From: Niallia endozanthoxylica
Lineage (GTDB): Bacteria > Bacillota > Bacilli > Bacillales > Cytobacillaceae
NCBI RefSeq assembly: GCF_008710145.1
Contig: NZ_VYKL01000013.1
Span: 62,001-126,000, forward strand
DNA: 64,000 nucleotides
Direction: 5' to 3'
Within the stretch, counting starts at the first letter, position 1; each line of letters opens with the position of its first letter. A model generated the notes under the pieces. The model did not search any database. It saw only the letters and a list, made by a program, of their open reading frames with translations, and was not told the DNA's origin. The position numbers and the translations under genes are program-made. Positions 42,716 through 53,542 of this stretch are shown here, one piece after another.

Positions 42716-43865
42716 TCTGTTTCCAACATACAGCAGATGGGAAATTGAGCCTGATTGGGCAGAAGGCAGTATCATGTATGGTAAAGACGGAAAAAAGTAT
42801 TTGGATTATACATCCGGTATTGGTGTATGTAATCTCGGTCATCGTCCAAAAGTGGTAGAGGAAGCTATCCAGGAGCAACTCAAAAAGTTTTGGCATGTTT
42901 CCAATCTATTCCCTGTTGAAATACAGGAGACTGCGGCAGCAAAGTTAGCACAAGCAGCAGAAATGGACTTAGTCTTTTTTTCAAACAGCGGTGCTGAAGC
43001 AAATGAAGCAGCCATTAAGCTATCTAGAAAAGCCACAGGACGTTCAAAAATAATTACATTTAATCAATCCTTTCATGGTCGGACCTATGCAACGATGTCT
43101 GCTACAGGACAGGATAAGATAAAGCACGGTTTTGGTCCAATGCTTGAAACCTTTATATACGTACCATTTAATGATCTTGCAGCGCTGAAAGAAGTCATGA
43201 GCGATGAAGTAGCAGCAGTCATGCTTGAGGTCATTCAAGGAGAAGGTGGCATTCATCCTGCTTCTAAGGAATTTCTAGATGGAGTTGAAGCTCTTTGCAA
43301 GGAGTATGGCTCACTCTTGGTGATAGATGAAATCCAAACAGGTATAGGTCGAACTGGAAAACCGTTTGCGTTTCAGCATTATGGTTTAAAGCCTGATATT
43401 GTTTCAGTTGCGAAAGGACTTGGTAGCGGCTTACCAATCGGGGGCATTATTGCTAAGGGCAATTTAAAAGACGTATTTGGCCCTGGAAGTCATGGAACGA
43501 CATTTGGCGGCAATCCACTGTCTGTTTCTTCGGCTCTTGCTACAATGGACGCTATATTCCAAGACAGTTTTCTAGCTGAAGTGAATGAAAAAGCTGATTT
43601 CTTCAGGGCAGCCTTGGAAGAAAATCTATTGCCTTTACCAAATGTTAATGAAATTAGAGGAATTGGTATGATGATTGGAATCGAAATCAATCAAAATGTA
43701 CCAGACTTACTAAAGAACCTGCGCTCAAATGGTTTTATTGCCTTACCTGCAGGGGAAAACGTTATAAGATTATTACCACCATTAACAACAACAAAATCAG
43801 AATTAGAAGAGGCAATCGATATTCTAACAAAGGTTCTAACGCAAAATCTAGGTGCAGCCGTCTAG
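42708..43865 (+). CDS. argD: Acetylornithine aminotransferase ArgD
   Basis: PLP-dependent transaminase of class III, 385 residues. FFSNSGAEANEAAIKLSRK, FHGRTYATMSATGQ, LLVIDEIQTGIGRTG and the PLP lysine in VSVAKGLGSGLPIGG are present. Its ATG lies 8 bp inside the end of argB, preceded by GAGTGGAG. An open frame extends upstream in argB but is not coding. Confidence 0.93.
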   Translation: MSSLFPTYSRWEIEPDWAEGSIMYGKDGKKYLDYTSGIGVCNLGHRPKVVEEAIQEQLKKFWHVSNLFPVEIQETAAAKLAQAAEMDLVFFSNSGAEANEAAIKLSRKATGRSKIITFNQSFHGRTYATMSATGQDKIKHGFGPMLETFIYVPFNDLAALKEVMSDEVAAVMLEVIQGEGGIHPASKEFLDGVEALCKEYGSLLVIDEIQTGIGRTGKPFAFQHYGLKPDIVSVAKGLGSGLPIGGIIAKGNLKDVFGPGSHGTTFGGNPLSVSSALATMDAIFQDSFLAEVNEKADFFRAALEENLLPLPNVNEIRGIGMMIGIEINQNVPDLLKNLRSNGFIALPAGENVIRLLPPLTTTKSELEEAIDILTKVLTQNLGAAV

Positions 43866-43882
43866 GCTGTATAATTTTTCAG

Positions 43883-43912
43883 TTGACTGTATAATTATTA
43901 GTGCGTTACAAT
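43883..43912 (+). promoter_or_regulatory. Possible internal promoter ahead of carA
   Basis: TTGACT (43883-43888) and TACAAT (43907-43912) with an 18-bp spacer lie in the 78-bp gap between argD and carA, the only sizeable gap in the operon. CTGTATAATT occurs twice around it. Confidence 0.4.
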
Positions 43913-43943
43913 AAATATACAAAAATATCATGGGGTGTGCGAG

Positions 43944-45026
43944 ATGACAGGATATTTACAGTTAAACAGCGGGGAATGCTTTCAGGGACAATGGTTAACA
44001 AGTGCACCCGCTGATGGGATAAAAGGGGAAATTGTATTTTTTACCGGAATGACAGGATATCAGGAAGTATTGACTGATCCATCTTATAAAGATCAAATTA
44101 TTGTTTTTACTTATCCGTTAATTGGCAACTATGGAATTAATGAAGCAAATTTCGAAAGTAAAAAGCCTCATGTAGCAGGTGTAATCGTATATGAGGCAAA
44201 GCAGACAGCCTTTCATTACGAAGCACAATATTCACTAATTGAGTATTTAGAAAAATGGGGAATCCCAATGCTCGGATCCATTGATACGAGAGCAGTAGTT
44301 AAAAAGATTCGCAGTTTGGGTACGATGCCGGCGGTTCTATCGAGCTCAGAAAACAAGATAGAACAAGATATGACGCTACCAGAGAATCATAAGGTTAGTA
44401 AAGTAACAGTCTTTACGCCTGAACAACATGGAAGCGGAGACCAGCATATTGTACTAATGGATTTTGGTACAAAAAAATCCATTGTAAAATCATTAGTCAA
44501 ACGCGGATGTGCTGTTACTGTCGTCCCGTATAATACTTCTTTTGAGGAAGTAAAAAAGTTAAAACCAGATGGAGTATTGCTTTCAAATGGACCGGGGGAC
44601 CCAAAAGACCTGCAGTCTGTTTTACCAACAGTTAAGAAGCTGATTACACATTACCCTACATTAGGAATTTGCCTAGGGCATCAATTAGCAGCTTTAGCAC
44701 TTGGTGCAAACACTAATAAATTAGCTTTTGGTCATCGTGGAGCTAACCACCCTGTTGTAGATTCGGTAACAGGAAAAGTATTTATGTCATCGCAAAATCA
44801 TAGTTATGTAGTTGATACACATTCAATCAAAGATACGGGACTTACATTACGGTTTACAAACCTGCACGATCAGTCAGTTGAGGGCTTGCAACATGAAAAG
44901 TACCCTTTACAAACCGTTCAATTCCATCCGGAAGCGAACCCTGGTCCTGCAGAAAGTGAATATATTTTTGATGAATTTATTGAAACAGTAAAAGCGAACA
45001 ATGGGAGAGTATTTGCATATGCCTAA
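43944..45026 (+). CDS. carA: Carbamoyl-phosphate synthase small subunit, arginine operon (CarA)
   Basis: Glutaminase subunit that supplies ammonia to CarB. 360 residues. N-terminal domain FFTGMTGYQEVLTDPSY; class I glutamine amidotransferase domain with the nucleophile in LGICLGHQLAALALG and the His/Glu pair in VQFHPEANPGP. ATG 43944 follows GGGGTG. Because it sits in the arg operon it is the arginine-specific enzyme; a pyrimidine-operon copy is probably elsewhere. Stop overlaps carB start. Confidence 0.92.
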   Translation: MTGYLQLNSGECFQGQWLTSAPADGIKGEIVFFTGMTGYQEVLTDPSYKDQIIVFTYPLIGNYGINEANFESKKPHVAGVIVYEAKQTAFHYEAQYSLIEYLEKWGIPMLGSIDTRAVVKKIRSLGTMPAVLSSSENKIEQDMTLPENHKVSKVTVFTPEQHGSGDQHIVLMDFGTKKSIVKSLVKRGCAVTVVPYNTSFEEVKKLKPDGVLLSNGPGDPKDLQSVLPTVKKLITHYPTLGICLGHQLAALALGANTNKLAFGHRGANHPVVDSVTGKVFMSSQNHSYVVDTHSIKDTGLTLRFTNLHDQSVEGLQHEKYPLQTVQFHPEANPGPAESEYIFDEFIETVKANNGRVFAYA

Positions 45027-48000
45027 AGACACAACGATCCATTCCATACTTGTAATAGGCTCAGGACCAATTGTTATTGGTCAGGCAGCCGAGTTTGACT
45101 ATGCTGGAACGCAAGCCTGTATGGCGTTAAAGGAAGACGGCTATGAGGTTATTTTAGTAAATGATAATCCAGCTACAATCATGACTGACCATAGTTTTGC
45201 TGACCGAATTTATTTTGAACCCCTGTCAGTCGATGTAGTGGAGAAAATTATTGCTAAAGAGAAGCCGGATGGACTCCTTGCTACACTTGGCGGTCAAACA
45301 GGCTTAAATTTGGCTTTTCAGCTGCACGAAACTGGAGTATTAGAAAAATACGGAGTGAAGCTGCTCGGCAGTTCAATTGAATCCATTAAAAAGGGAGAAG
45401 ACCGTGAAGCATTTAGAAAGCTGATGCATGAATTAAATGAACCTGTACCAGAAAGTACAATCGTACATGAATTACAGGAAGCGGTTGCCTTTGCGGAACA
45501 AATTGGATTTCCGATCATCGTTCGCCCTGCCTATACTTTGGGTGGAACTGGCGGTGGCATAGCTGATTCAATGGATGAACTGACAAAATTGGTATCAGGC
45601 GGATTGAAGGAAAGTGCTATCCATCAATGTTTAATTGAGAAGAGCATTGCCGGTTTTAAGGAAATCGAATATGAAGTCATGAGAGATGCAAACAATACTT
45701 GTATTACGATTTGTAATATGGAAAATATTGACCCTGTTGGGATTCATACAGGGGACTCTATTGTTGTGGCTCCGTCACAAACCCTTACTGATGAAGAATA
45801 TCAAATGCTTCGTGCAGCATCGATTAAGATTATTTCCGCTTTGGAAATCATTGGGGGCTGTAATATTCAATTTGCCCTTGATCCAAAAAGTAAGAACTAT
45901 TATTTAATTGAAGTAAATCCACGGGTAAGCCGCTCTTCAGCATTGGCATCTAAAGCAACGGGCTATCCAATTGCCCGCATGGCGGCCAAATTGTCAACTG
46001 GGTATTTACTAAATGAAATTATAAATCCTGTAACAGGCGATACATTTGCCAGCTTTGAACCAGCACTAGATTATGTAGTAGCAAAAATTCCAAAATGGCC
46101 TTTTGATAAGTTTCCTTCACTAGAAAGAAAATTAGGTACGCAGATGAAAGCAACCGGAGAAGTGATGGGGATTGATCGTAACTTAGAAAGAGCTTTATTA
46201 AAAGCGATTCATTCATTGGAAATCAATGTAAACGATCTAAAGCTTCCTTCATTAGAGCAATTAGAATTAGCTGAACTGCAAAGTGCCCTGCTTGAGCAAA
46301 CGGATCAGCGCTTTTTCATTTTACTGGAGCTATTAAGAAGAGGAACTTCAATTACTGAGCTGCATGAAAAGACGGGAATTGATTTATTCTTCCTTACAGG
46401 CTTTGAAAAGATGATTGAGATGGAGAAAGAAATTGCCGGTTCTTCGCTTCAAACAGTAACAAAAGAAGCTCTTCAAGTGTGGAAGGAAAGAGGCTTTAGT
46501 GATCATTATATCGCTAGTGTTTGGGGTGCAGCCGAACAAGAAGTTCGAGAAAAAAGAAAGCAGTTAGGCATTCTTCCTGTTTATAAAATGGTTGATACTT
46601 GCGCTGCTGAGTTTGAAGCAAAGTCAAACTATTTCTATTCTAGTTATTTCGGTGAAAATGAGCAGGTTCCAAGCAGCAAGAGAAAGGTAGCTATTATCGG
46701 AAGCGGTCCGATTAGAATTGGGCAGGGAATTGAATTTGATTATTGCTCTGTCCATGGTGTACTAGCTTTAAAGCAGGAGAATGTTGAAACGATATTAATT
46801 AACAATAATCCAGAAACAGTAAGTACAGATTTTGCAACTGCTGACCGTCTGTATTTTGAACCATTAATTTTAGAGACAGTATTAAATGTCATTGAAAGTG
46901 AAGGCATCTCTGAAGTCATTGTTCAGTTAGGAGGCCAAACAGCCTTAAACCTAGCCAAACAATTAGAGGACAATGGTGTTACCATCCTTGGTACTAATTC
47001 AAATACGATTGATGTTCTTGAGGACCGTGATTTATTCTATAAGTTATTGGATGAGTTGGATATTCCACATATCCAGGGCGATATCGCCTATAATTCTGAA
47101 CAGATTACAAGCCTTGTAGAAAAAATCGGTTATCCTGTACTAATTAGACCATCATATGTCATTGGCGGAAAAGGCATGGAGCGTATCAATAATGGGCAGG
47201 AGCTTGATTCCTATCTTGCCAAGGGAGATATTCCATATCCAGTTCTTGTTGATCAATTTATGCAGGCATATGAAGCAGAGCTTGATCTTGTAGCAGACGG
47301 AAAAAACATTTGTGTTCCAGCTATGATGGAGCATATTGAAAAAACGGGTGTTCATTCCGGGGATAGTCTTTCTATTTTACCAGCTCAAACATTGACCAAA
47401 ACGGCCAAAACAAAAATGAGAGACTATGCCGAAAAAATCGTACAAAAGCTTGGCTATAAGGGTTTAATGAATATTCAATATATCGTTGACGGAGATCAAG
47501 TATATCTTCTTGAAGTAAATCCGCGCGCCAGCCGTACCGTTCCAATTGTAAGTAAAGTTACAGGTGTACCACTCGTGCAATTGGCAACAAAAGTATTGCT
47601 TGGGACATACACACTATCGGCTAAAGATACAAAAGAGTTCACAGATGTTCCGTATGTTTGCGTAAAGTACCCAGTATACTCTTTTTATGCATTAAATGGA
47701 CTCGATTCAAAAGTAAGTCCTGAAATGCGCTCAACAGGTGAAGGGATTTCAATTGGTTCAAGTCTTTCAGAAGCATTGCGTAAGGCCTTTCATGTTTCAT
47801 TGCAGAAAAAGTCTGGAAATGTGATAGTTGTAAGTACTCTTTCGGAATTAGATAATATTACCAGTCTTGCAGAGCAATCGGATGTTACCATTGTCTTAGA
47901 AAAAGATGCTGAAACTGTGTTAAAGGATGCAAAAACAGTTGCGTACTATAACCCAAGCGGTCTAGATGAAGACAAACTGCTCCGTTCCATTGCAACAAGA

Positions 48001-48132
48001 AACCGTGTGATTACGTTTACGGAAAAAGAAAGTCTCGAGGCTTTCTTGTTAGGCTTAACCATCAAAGATTTTACGGTTCATTCAATTGAGGAATGGCACA
48101 ATATGACTACAGAGGACGTGAGCGCAGTATGA
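45019..48132 (+). CDS. carB: Carbamoyl-phosphate synthase large subunit, arginine operon (CarB)
   Basis: Makes carbamoyl phosphate from bicarbonate, ammonia and two ATP. 1037 residues with two homologous halves, each with an ATP-grasp domain: [21 protein letters not shown] with [12 protein letters not shown], and [21 protein letters not shown] with [12 protein letters not shown]. Metal-binding [15 protein letters not shown] and [15 protein letters not shown] are intact. The C-terminal ~140 residues form the allosteric domain. ATG at 45019 lies 8 bp inside carA. Confidence 0.94.
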   Translation: MPKDTTIHSILVIGSGPIVIGQAAEFDYAGTQACMALKEDGYEVILVNDNPATIMTDHSFADRIYFEPLSVDVVEKIIAKEKPDGLLATLGGQTGLNLAFQLHETGVLEKYGVKLLGSSIESIKKGEDREAFRKLMHELNEPVPESTIVHELQEAVAFAEQIGFPIIVRPAYTLGGTGGGIADSMDELTKLVSGGLKESAIHQCLIEKSIAGFKEIEYEVMRDANNTCITICNMENIDPVGIHTGDSIVVAPSQTLTDEEYQMLRAASIKIISALEIIGGCNIQFALDPKSKNYYLIEVNPRVSRSSALASKATGYPIARMAAKLSTGYLLNEIINPVTGDTFASFEPALDYVVAKIPKWPFDKFPSLERKLGTQMKATGEVMGIDRNLERALLKAIHSLEINVNDLKLPSLEQLELAELQSALLEQTDQRFFILLELLRRGTSITELHEKTGIDLFFLTGFEKMIEMEKEIAGSSLQTVTKEALQVWKERGFSDHYIASVWGAAEQEVREKRKQLGILPVYKMVDTCAAEFEAKSNYFYSSYFGENEQVPSSKRKVAIIGSGPIRIGQGIEFDYCSVHGVLALKQENVETILINNNPETVSTDFATADRLYFEPLILETVLNVIESEGISEVIVQLGGQTALNLAKQLEDNGVTILGTNSNTIDVLEDRDLFYKLLDELDIPHIQGDIAYNSEQITSLVEKIGYPVLIRPSYVIGGKGMERINNGQELDSYLAKGDIPYPVLVDQFMQAYEAELDLVADGKNICVPAMMEHIEKTGVHSGDSLSILPAQTLTKTAKTKMRDYAEKIVQKLGYKGLMNIQYIVDGDQVYLLEVNPRASRTVPIVSKVTGVPLVQLATKVLLGTYTLSAKDTKEFTDVPYVCVKYPVYSFYALNGLDSKVSPEMRSTGEGISIGSSLSEALRKAFHVSLQKKSGNVIVVSTLSELDNITSLAEQSDVTIVLEKDAETVLKDAKTVAYYNPSGLDEDKLLRSIATRNRVITFTEKESLEAFLLGLTIKDFTVHSIEEWHNMTTEDVSAV

Positions 48133-49094
48133 AATCAGATCTATCAGTTTTAGAACAAGACTTAAATTTAAAAGGAAAAGACTTCTTAGCATTAGCTGAT
48201 TTTTCTCCTAGCGAAATCCTAGGTCTTTTAGAAAAAGCGAAGAAAATAAAAGAGTTACACTTATCTGGAGAAAGCTATACTCCTTTAAAGGGAAAAACGT
48301 TAGGTATGATTTTTGAAAAATCATCAACAAGAACCCGTGTTTCTTTTGAAGCAGGAATGTACCAGTTAGGCGGCAATGCTTTATTTTTAAGCAGCAATGA
48401 TTTGCAAATAGGAAGAGGCGAGCCTATTTCTGATACAGCTCAAGTATTATCGCAGTATTTAGATGGTATTATGATTCGTACATTTGAGCATGAAAAAGTA
48501 GAAGAGTTAGCTAAATATGCTTCCATTCCAGTTATTAATGGTCTAACGGATTTATTCCATCCATGCCAGGTACTAGCTGACTTATTGACGATTATGGAAA
48601 TAAAAGGTGAGCTAAAAGGGTTAAAAATGGCCTATATTGGTGACGGAAATAATATGGTTCACTCCTTAATGATTGGGGCTGCAAAAGTAGGTATGGACTT
48701 CTCAGTTGCTTGTCCTGATGGTTATAAACCAGAAGAAAAAGTGGTTAACATGGCTCTTGAATTCGCTAAGGAATCAGGCGCAAAGATTGTCGTTACTGCA
48801 GATCCTATTGAAGCGGTCAAAGATGCTGATGTTGTTTATACAGATGTATGGACCAGCATGGGTCAAGAAGCTGAAAATGAAATCCGTTTAAAAGCCTTTG
48901 CACCAACTTACCAAGTAAACGAAGAACTTGTTAAGCATGCGAAAGATGATTACATCTTCCTTCACTGCTTACCTGCACATCGCGGGGAAGAAGTAACGGC
49001 TGGTGTAATTGATGGCAGTCAATCTGCGGTTTTCCAAGAAGCGGGCAACAGACTCCATGCTCAAAAAGCATTGTTAGTAGAACTGCTTAAGTAA
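48129..49094 (+). CDS. argF: Ornithine carbamoyltransferase ArgF
   Basis: Forms citrulline from ornithine and carbamoyl phosphate. 321 residues; carbamoyl-phosphate motif [25 protein letters not shown], ornithine-loop DVWTSMGQE and [12 protein letters not shown]. The ATGA overlap with carB (48129-48132) shows translational coupling. Last gene of the operon; no strong terminator was seen directly downstream. argG and argH are not in the window. Confidence 0.94.
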   Translation: MKSDLSVLEQDLNLKGKDFLALADFSPSEILGLLEKAKKIKELHLSGESYTPLKGKTLGMIFEKSSTRTRVSFEAGMYQLGGNALFLSSNDLQIGRGEPISDTAQVLSQYLDGIMIRTFEHEKVEELAKYASIPVINGLTDLFHPCQVLADLLTIMEIKGELKGLKMAYIGDGNNMVHSLMIGAAKVGMDFSVACPDGYKPEEKVVNMALEFAKESGAKIVVTADPIEAVKDADVVYTDVWTSMGQEAENEIRLKAFAPTYQVNEELVKHAKDDYIFLHCLPAHRGEEVTAGVIDGSQSAVFQEAGNRLHAQKALLVELLK

Positions 49095-49203
49095 GGTCTG
49101 CTAACGAACATCTCTCTTTGTTACAATGCCCTTTTCTTTCCATATATGATTCCTTTTTAAAACAGCCATAATAAGAAGGATTCAAGGATAAGGAGGGATT
49201 GTA

Positions 49204-49383
49204 ATGGGCCAAAATCGTCAGTTTCGTGCTGGACAAAAGGCGCCGAACAACGGTATTTATATAGAAATTGGTGAAACAGGAAGCACAGTAGTTAATCCAA
49301 AGAGGTTGAAACTGAAGGCTGGAGACGCTTTTCCAGAAAACTCAAATCATAACCGTGTCTGGACATATGCACGAAAACCATAA
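49204..49383 (+). CDS. yjzC: YjzC family small protein
   Basis: A 59-residue protein read directly: MGQNRQFRAGQKAPNNGIYI, EIGETGSTVVNPKRLKLKAG and a tail NSNHNRVWTYARKP. It has the short beta-rich pattern of the YjzC family. AAGGAGGG precedes the ATG. It follows argF as in B. subtilis. Function unknown. Confidence 0.85.
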   Translation: MGQNRQFRAGQKAPNNGIYIEIGETGSTVVNPKRLKLKAGDAFPENSNHNRVWTYARKP

Positions 49384-49428
49384 ACACATGAAAAGACCAT
49401 CCAAAAAGGATGGTCTTTTCATGTGTTT
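49384..49428 (+). terminator. Rho-independent terminator of yjzC
   Basis: A perfect 19-bp stem (ACACATGAAAAGACCATCC and its complement) with loop AAAAA begins right after the stop. The 3' arm carries TTTT, and TTT follows. Confidence 0.88.
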
Positions 49429-49481
49429 ATGAATCGCGATGTACTTTTATTTTTAAAAAAAGAGGGGTATAATAAAATAAA

Positions 49482-49498
49482 GGTCAAAAAAGGTCAAA
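49482..49498 (+). promoter_or_regulatory. CtsR operator of clpB
   Basis: GGTCAAA-AAA-GGTCAAA is a perfect direct heptad repeat matching the CtsR consensus (GGTCAAANANGGTCAAA). It lies 9 bp after a TATAAT box (49468-49473) and 15 bp before the clpB start, where bound CtsR would block transcription until heat or protein stress. Confidence 0.9.
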
Positions 49499-49513
49499 TG
49501 GAGGCGAAGAAAA

Positions 49514-52111
49514 ATGGACATGAATCAAATGACTGAAAAGTTACAAAAAGCAATGATGGGCGCCCAAACCATTGCTGTCAGAGAAGAGCATCAGGAAGTA
49601 GATGAGGTTCATTTATTCCTTGCATTGCTTGAAGATGATACCAACCTTATTCATTCAATATTTGAGAAAACAAATGTGAAGACCGAGACAGTAAAAAGAG
49701 ATTTGCAGAAATTCCTATTAAAAAAGCCGCGTGTTTCTGGCAGTGGTGTTGAGCAGGGCAAACTATATATTACAAATCAGCTGCAGCGGGTACTGGCGGA
49801 AGCTGAAAGATATATGAAGCAATTCCATGATGACTTTCTATCTGTTGAGCATATTATTGTTGCGGCTGTTTCACTGCCGTCTGAAATCGGAAAATATTAT
49901 AAAGATAAAGGAATCGATTTAAAATCTTTGTTACTTATCATTAAGGAGATTAGGGGGAATCAAAGGGTGACATCGCAAAATCCAGAAGGAACATACGAGG
50001 CGTTAAAAAAATATGGACGAGATTTAGTAGAGGCAGTAAGGTCAGGGAAAGTTGATCCAGTTATTGGCAGAGACAGTGAAATCCGGCATGTGATTCGAAT
50101 TTTATCTAGAAAAACAAAAAATAATCCTGTTTTAATTGGGGAACCGGGGGTTGGTAAAACGGCAATTGTTGAAGGGCTTGCACAGCGAATTGTCCGTAAA
50201 GATGTACCAGAAGGATTAAAGGATAAGACAATCTTTTCATTGGATATGAGCTCACTCATTGCAGGTGCTAAATTTCGCGGTGAATTTGAGGAACGGTTAA
50301 AGGCCGTATTAAATGAAGTGAAAAAAAGTGATGGTCAAATTCTGTTATTTATTGATGAAATTCACACGATTGTTGGTGCAGGGAAATCTGAGGGTGCAAT
50401 GGATGCAGGGAATATGCTAAAGCCGATGTTAGCAAGAGGTGAACTTCATTGTATAGGTGCAACAACCCTTGATGAATACCGAAAATACATCGAAAAAGAT
50501 CCTGCATTGGAGCGCAGATTCCAACAGGTGCTTGTCGAAGAGCCGGATATTGAGGATACCATTTCTATATTACGGGGATTAAAAGAAAGATTTGAGGTTC
50601 ATCATGGCGTTAATATTCATGATCGGGCCATCGTTGCAGCTGCCACTCTTTCAGACCGTTATATTTCCGATCGATTTTTACCAGATAAAGCAATCGACTT
50701 AATTGATGAAGCTTGTGCGATGATACGGACCGAAATTGATTCAATGCCTTCTGAACTAGATGAAGTGACAAGAAGAGTCATGCAGCTTGAAATTGAAGAG
50801 GCAGCTCTAGCAAAGGAAAGTGATGAGGCAAGTAAGGAAAGACTATTTTCTCTACAAAAAGAATTAGCTAATTTTCGTGAGCAAGCTGATGCCATGAGAG
50901 CCAAATGGCAACTTGAAAAGGAAAGTATTCAAAAGGTGCAGGAAAAAAGGGAGTTATTGGAGAAATTAAGACGTGAACTAGAAAATGCGGAGAATGAGTA
51001 CGATTTAAATAAGGCAGCTGAGCTTAGACACGGAAAAATTCCTGCACTGGAAAAAGAACTAAAGCAAATAGAAGCCGAAGTGGATACTAAGCAAGGAGAC
51101 AGGCTGTTAAGAGAAGAAGTGACAGAAGACGAGATTGCCGGTATTGTCGCTCGGTGGACAGGGATCCCGATTACCAAACTGGTAGAAGGGGAGAGGGAAA
51201 AACTTCTAAGGCTGCAAAGTATTCTTCATGAAAGGGTCATTGGCCAAAATGAGGCTGTTGAGCTTGTATCCGATGCTGTTTTAAGGGCAAGAGCTGGAAT
51301 TAAGGATCCAAAGCGTCCAATTGGTTCATTTATTTTCCTTGGACCAACAGGAGTAGGGAAAACGGAGCTTGCCAAGGCATTAGCCCAAAACCTGTTTGAC
51401 AGCGAAGAACAGATTATTCGTATTGATATGTCTGAGTATATGGAAAAGCATTCGGTTTCACGACTTATTGGGGCACCGCCGGGCTATGTAGGGTATGAGG
51501 AAGGTGGTCAACTGACTGAAGCCGTTAGAAGAAGACCCTATTCGGTTATCCTTTTAGATGAAATTGAAAAAGCCCACCCGGAAGTTTTCAATATTCTATT
51601 GCAAATGCTTGATGATGGCAGAATTACAGATTCACAAGGAAGGACAATCGATTGTAAGAATACGGTAATCATTATGACATCAAATATTGGTTCCCATTTT
51701 CTGCTTGATCAGCATAAAGGGGAGGAAGATATTCGAGAAGAAACACGCAACCTTGTGATGGGACAGCTTAGAAGTCATTTCCGGCCTGAATTTTTGAATC
51801 GGGTGGATGAAATTATTCTATTTAAACCACTGACGCTGCAAAATATTAAAGAAATTGTTGGAAAGCTTATTAAAGAACTGCAACTGAGACTATCTGAGCA
51901 GCAAATAAGATTACGTATAAACAATGACGCAAAAGAATATATTGCAGAAAATGGCTTTGATCCAGTGTATGGAGCTCGGCCATTAAAACGGTTCATTCAA
52001 AGAAATGTTGAGACAAAGTTAGCACGTGCTATAATAGCTGGCGAGATTCGAGAAAATAAAGAGGTCACAATTATTGTAGCAAATAATGATATCGGTTTTG
52101 ATATTGCGTAG
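49514..52111 (+). CDS. clpB: ATP-dependent disaggregase ClpB
   Basis: Hsp100 chaperone that frees proteins from aggregates with DnaK. 865 residues: N-terminal Clp repeat domain (~1-145), first AAA+ domain (Walker [14 protein letters not shown], Walker [12 protein letters not shown]), a coiled-coil M-domain of about 120 residues ([20 protein letters not shown] to LKQIEAEVD), second AAA+ domain ([29 protein letters not shown]) and the small C-terminal domain. The M-domain separates it from ClpC and ClpE; no IGF/L-type ClpP loop was seen. GGAGGCG precedes the ATG. CtsR-controlled. Confidence 0.93.
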   Translation: MDMNQMTEKLQKAMMGAQTIAVREEHQEVDEVHLFLALLEDDTNLIHSIFEKTNVKTETVKRDLQKFLLKKPRVSGSGVEQGKLYITNQLQRVLAEAERYMKQFHDDFLSVEHIIVAAVSLPSEIGKYYKDKGIDLKSLLLIIKEIRGNQRVTSQNPEGTYEALKKYGRDLVEAVRSGKVDPVIGRDSEIRHVIRILSRKTKNNPVLIGEPGVGKTAIVEGLAQRIVRKDVPEGLKDKTIFSLDMSSLIAGAKFRGEFEERLKAVLNEVKKSDGQILLFIDEIHTIVGAGKSEGAMDAGNMLKPMLARGELHCIGATTLDEYRKYIEKDPALERRFQQVLVEEPDIEDTISILRGLKERFEVHHGVNIHDRAIVAAATLSDRYISDRFLPDKAIDLIDEACAMIRTEIDSMPSELDEVTRRVMQLEIEEAALAKESDEASKERLFSLQKELANFREQADAMRAKWQLEKESIQKVQEKRELLEKLRRELENAENEYDLNKAAELRHGKIPALEKELKQIEAEVDTKQGDRLLREEVTEDEIAGIVARWTGIPITKLVEGEREKLLRLQSILHERVIGQNEAVELVSDAVLRARAGIKDPKRPIGSFIFLGPTGVGKTELAKALAQNLFDSEEQIIRIDMSEYMEKHSVSRLIGAPPGYVGYEEGGQLTEAVRRRPYSVILLDEIEKAHPEVFNILLQMLDDGRITDSQGRTIDCKNTVIIMTSNIGSHFLLDQHKGEEDIREETRNLVMGQLRSHFRPEFLNRVDEIILFKPLTLQNIKEIVGKLIKELQLRLSEQQIRLRINNDAKEYIAENGFDPVYGARPLKRFIQRNVETKLARAIIAGEIRENKEVTIIVANNDIGFDIA

Positions 52112-52142
52112 GAAATAACCCATTATTCAAAAACAACAAGAA

Positions 52143-52176
52143 AAAAGGCTGACTTCTTTAAGTCAGCCTCTATTTT
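52143..52176. terminator. Bidirectional terminator between clpB and yjzD
   Basis: AGGCTGACTT (52146-52155) / AAGTCAGCCT (52160-52169) perfect stem with loop CTTT, flanked by A-run and CTATTTT. Confidence 0.85.
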
Positions 52177-52201
52177 CCTAAAAGTCTTTTTCTGAAAGTG
52201 A

Positions 52202-52393
52202 TTAATGAGCTCCGTCATGTCCAGATGGTGTATCTGGAAGAATTGCCGGAATAATGAATAGTAAAATAGTTGCAACAACTCCTAAAATAGCACCTGTTTC
52301 AACTTTAAACTCAGAGCCCAGCATAGAACTTACTACGTATGTAATCATTTCCATAAGAAGAACAGTCCAGAATAATGTCCAAAAATAACGCAC
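52202..52393 (-). CDS. yjzD: DUF2929 membrane protein YjzD
   Basis: A 63-residue protein with two membrane segments (YFWTLFWTVLLMEMITYVV and AILGVVATILLFIIPAIL) and a short polar tail, matching the YjzD/DUF2929 family. A GTG start at 52393 is inferred from AGAGGTGA six to eight bases upstream; an in-frame GTG at 52402 lies in that site. It occupies its expected place except that clpB separates it from yjzC. Function unknown. Confidence 0.78.
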   Translation of the reverse strand: MRYFWTLFWTVLLMEMITYVVSSMLGSEFKVETGAILGVVATILLFIIPAILPDTPSGHDGAH

Positions 52394-52657
52394 AGAATTC
52401 ACCTCTAACCCTTTAATATCTTTATCTATCTTAGCATATTGTTGTCAAATAATAAAGAATTCTTTATTTCTGAAGTTGCAGTTATAGCTTTCTCCAGATT
52501 CAAATCAAATAGTACAAACTAGGCGGATTCCCATTCATTTTTTGTTTATTTACATAAAGTAATAATAAGAGCATAAAAATAAAAAAAGTTTTGGAAAAGT
52601 ATGGCGGAAATACGTGTTCAGATATTTATGTAAATTTACGTGAAGGGGAGAAATGAA

Positions 52658-53398
52658 ATGGAGATCCGGAACTTTCAATTGGATACCGAATGGAATATTA
52701 TTCACTATCCTGAAAGACCACAAGGTTTCGGTATCCTTATCATAGGGGATGAAAGGCATTTTGTTGATGAACATACGAGCTATTGGTTACAAAATGAAGG
52801 AAAGTACAATCTGTTAAAGTCTCTGCAGAATGCAGGATACACATTATTCTATAGTAATTTATATGGAAGGAATTGGGGTAGCGGTAAAGCAGTAAAATTG
52901 GCAAAGCGACTATATGAACATATGATGCGTTCGGAAATATTAAATTCAAAAATCCATATTATTGCAGAAGGAATGGGGGCGCTTGTTGCTTTAAAATTAC
53001 TAAATGAACTAGAGGAATCCGTACGTTCCGTTGTTCTAATTAATCCCATTTTGTCATTACAGCAGCACCTAGAATTAGAAAAGGATCGTAAGTTCTTTTA
53101 TAAAAAATTAGTTCATGAACTCTCCGTTTCCTACGAATATGATACTGAAAGAATTGTTGAAGAGCTTGCGCAGGTTGACGCACCTTCACCATCTTTAAGT
53201 ACTAAATCTCCAATGAAAATTGTTCATATTTTAGCAGATAGCCGAGCATATAAACAATCCTATATCCTCAATCAATTATCGGTGAAATGGGAGGAAGAAA
53301 AAGTCCCTGTTTCTTTATGCTTTATGCTTCCGGAAAAAAGACAGCAAATGGATAATCAAATTATTCATTTTTTTAAAAGTCATGAAAAAATACTGTAG
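52658..53398 (+). CDS. YjaU-like alpha/beta-hydrolase-fold protein without nucleophile
   Basis: A 246-residue soluble protein with alpha/beta-hydrolase pattern: IIHYPERPQGFGILIIGDERHF, a helix and IHIIAEGMGALVALKLL at the nucleophile elbow. The elbow reads A103-E-G-M-G107, so the GxSxG serine is replaced by Gly. A later strand MKIVHILADSRAYKQ is present; no clear catalytic His follows. It may be non-enzymatic. ATG 52658 follows AAGGGGAG. Position upstream of the yjaV-like gene fits B. subtilis yjaU. Confidence 0.65.
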   Translation: MEIRNFQLDTEWNIIHYPERPQGFGILIIGDERHFVDEHTSYWLQNEGKYNLLKSLQNAGYTLFYSNLYGRNWGSGKAVKLAKRLYEHMMRSEILNSKIHIIAEGMGALVALKLLNELEESVRSVVLINPILSLQQHLELEKDRKFFYKKLVHELSVSYEYDTERIVEELAQVDAPSPSLSTKSPMKIVHILADSRAYKQSYILNQLSVKWEEEKVPVSLCFMLPEKRQQMDNQIIHFFKSHEKIL

Positions 53399-53542
53399 AA
53401 CAATTTGGCTTTTTCTTTGAATGTTTTAAAAAGAGTCCCATTATAGATTAAATCTCTTTATTCTTTATTGCGTTTAGATATTATTGGCCCTCCCTGTGCA
53501 TAAGATGAGGTAAGATTTAATGTTACAGGGAGGCATATTGAT

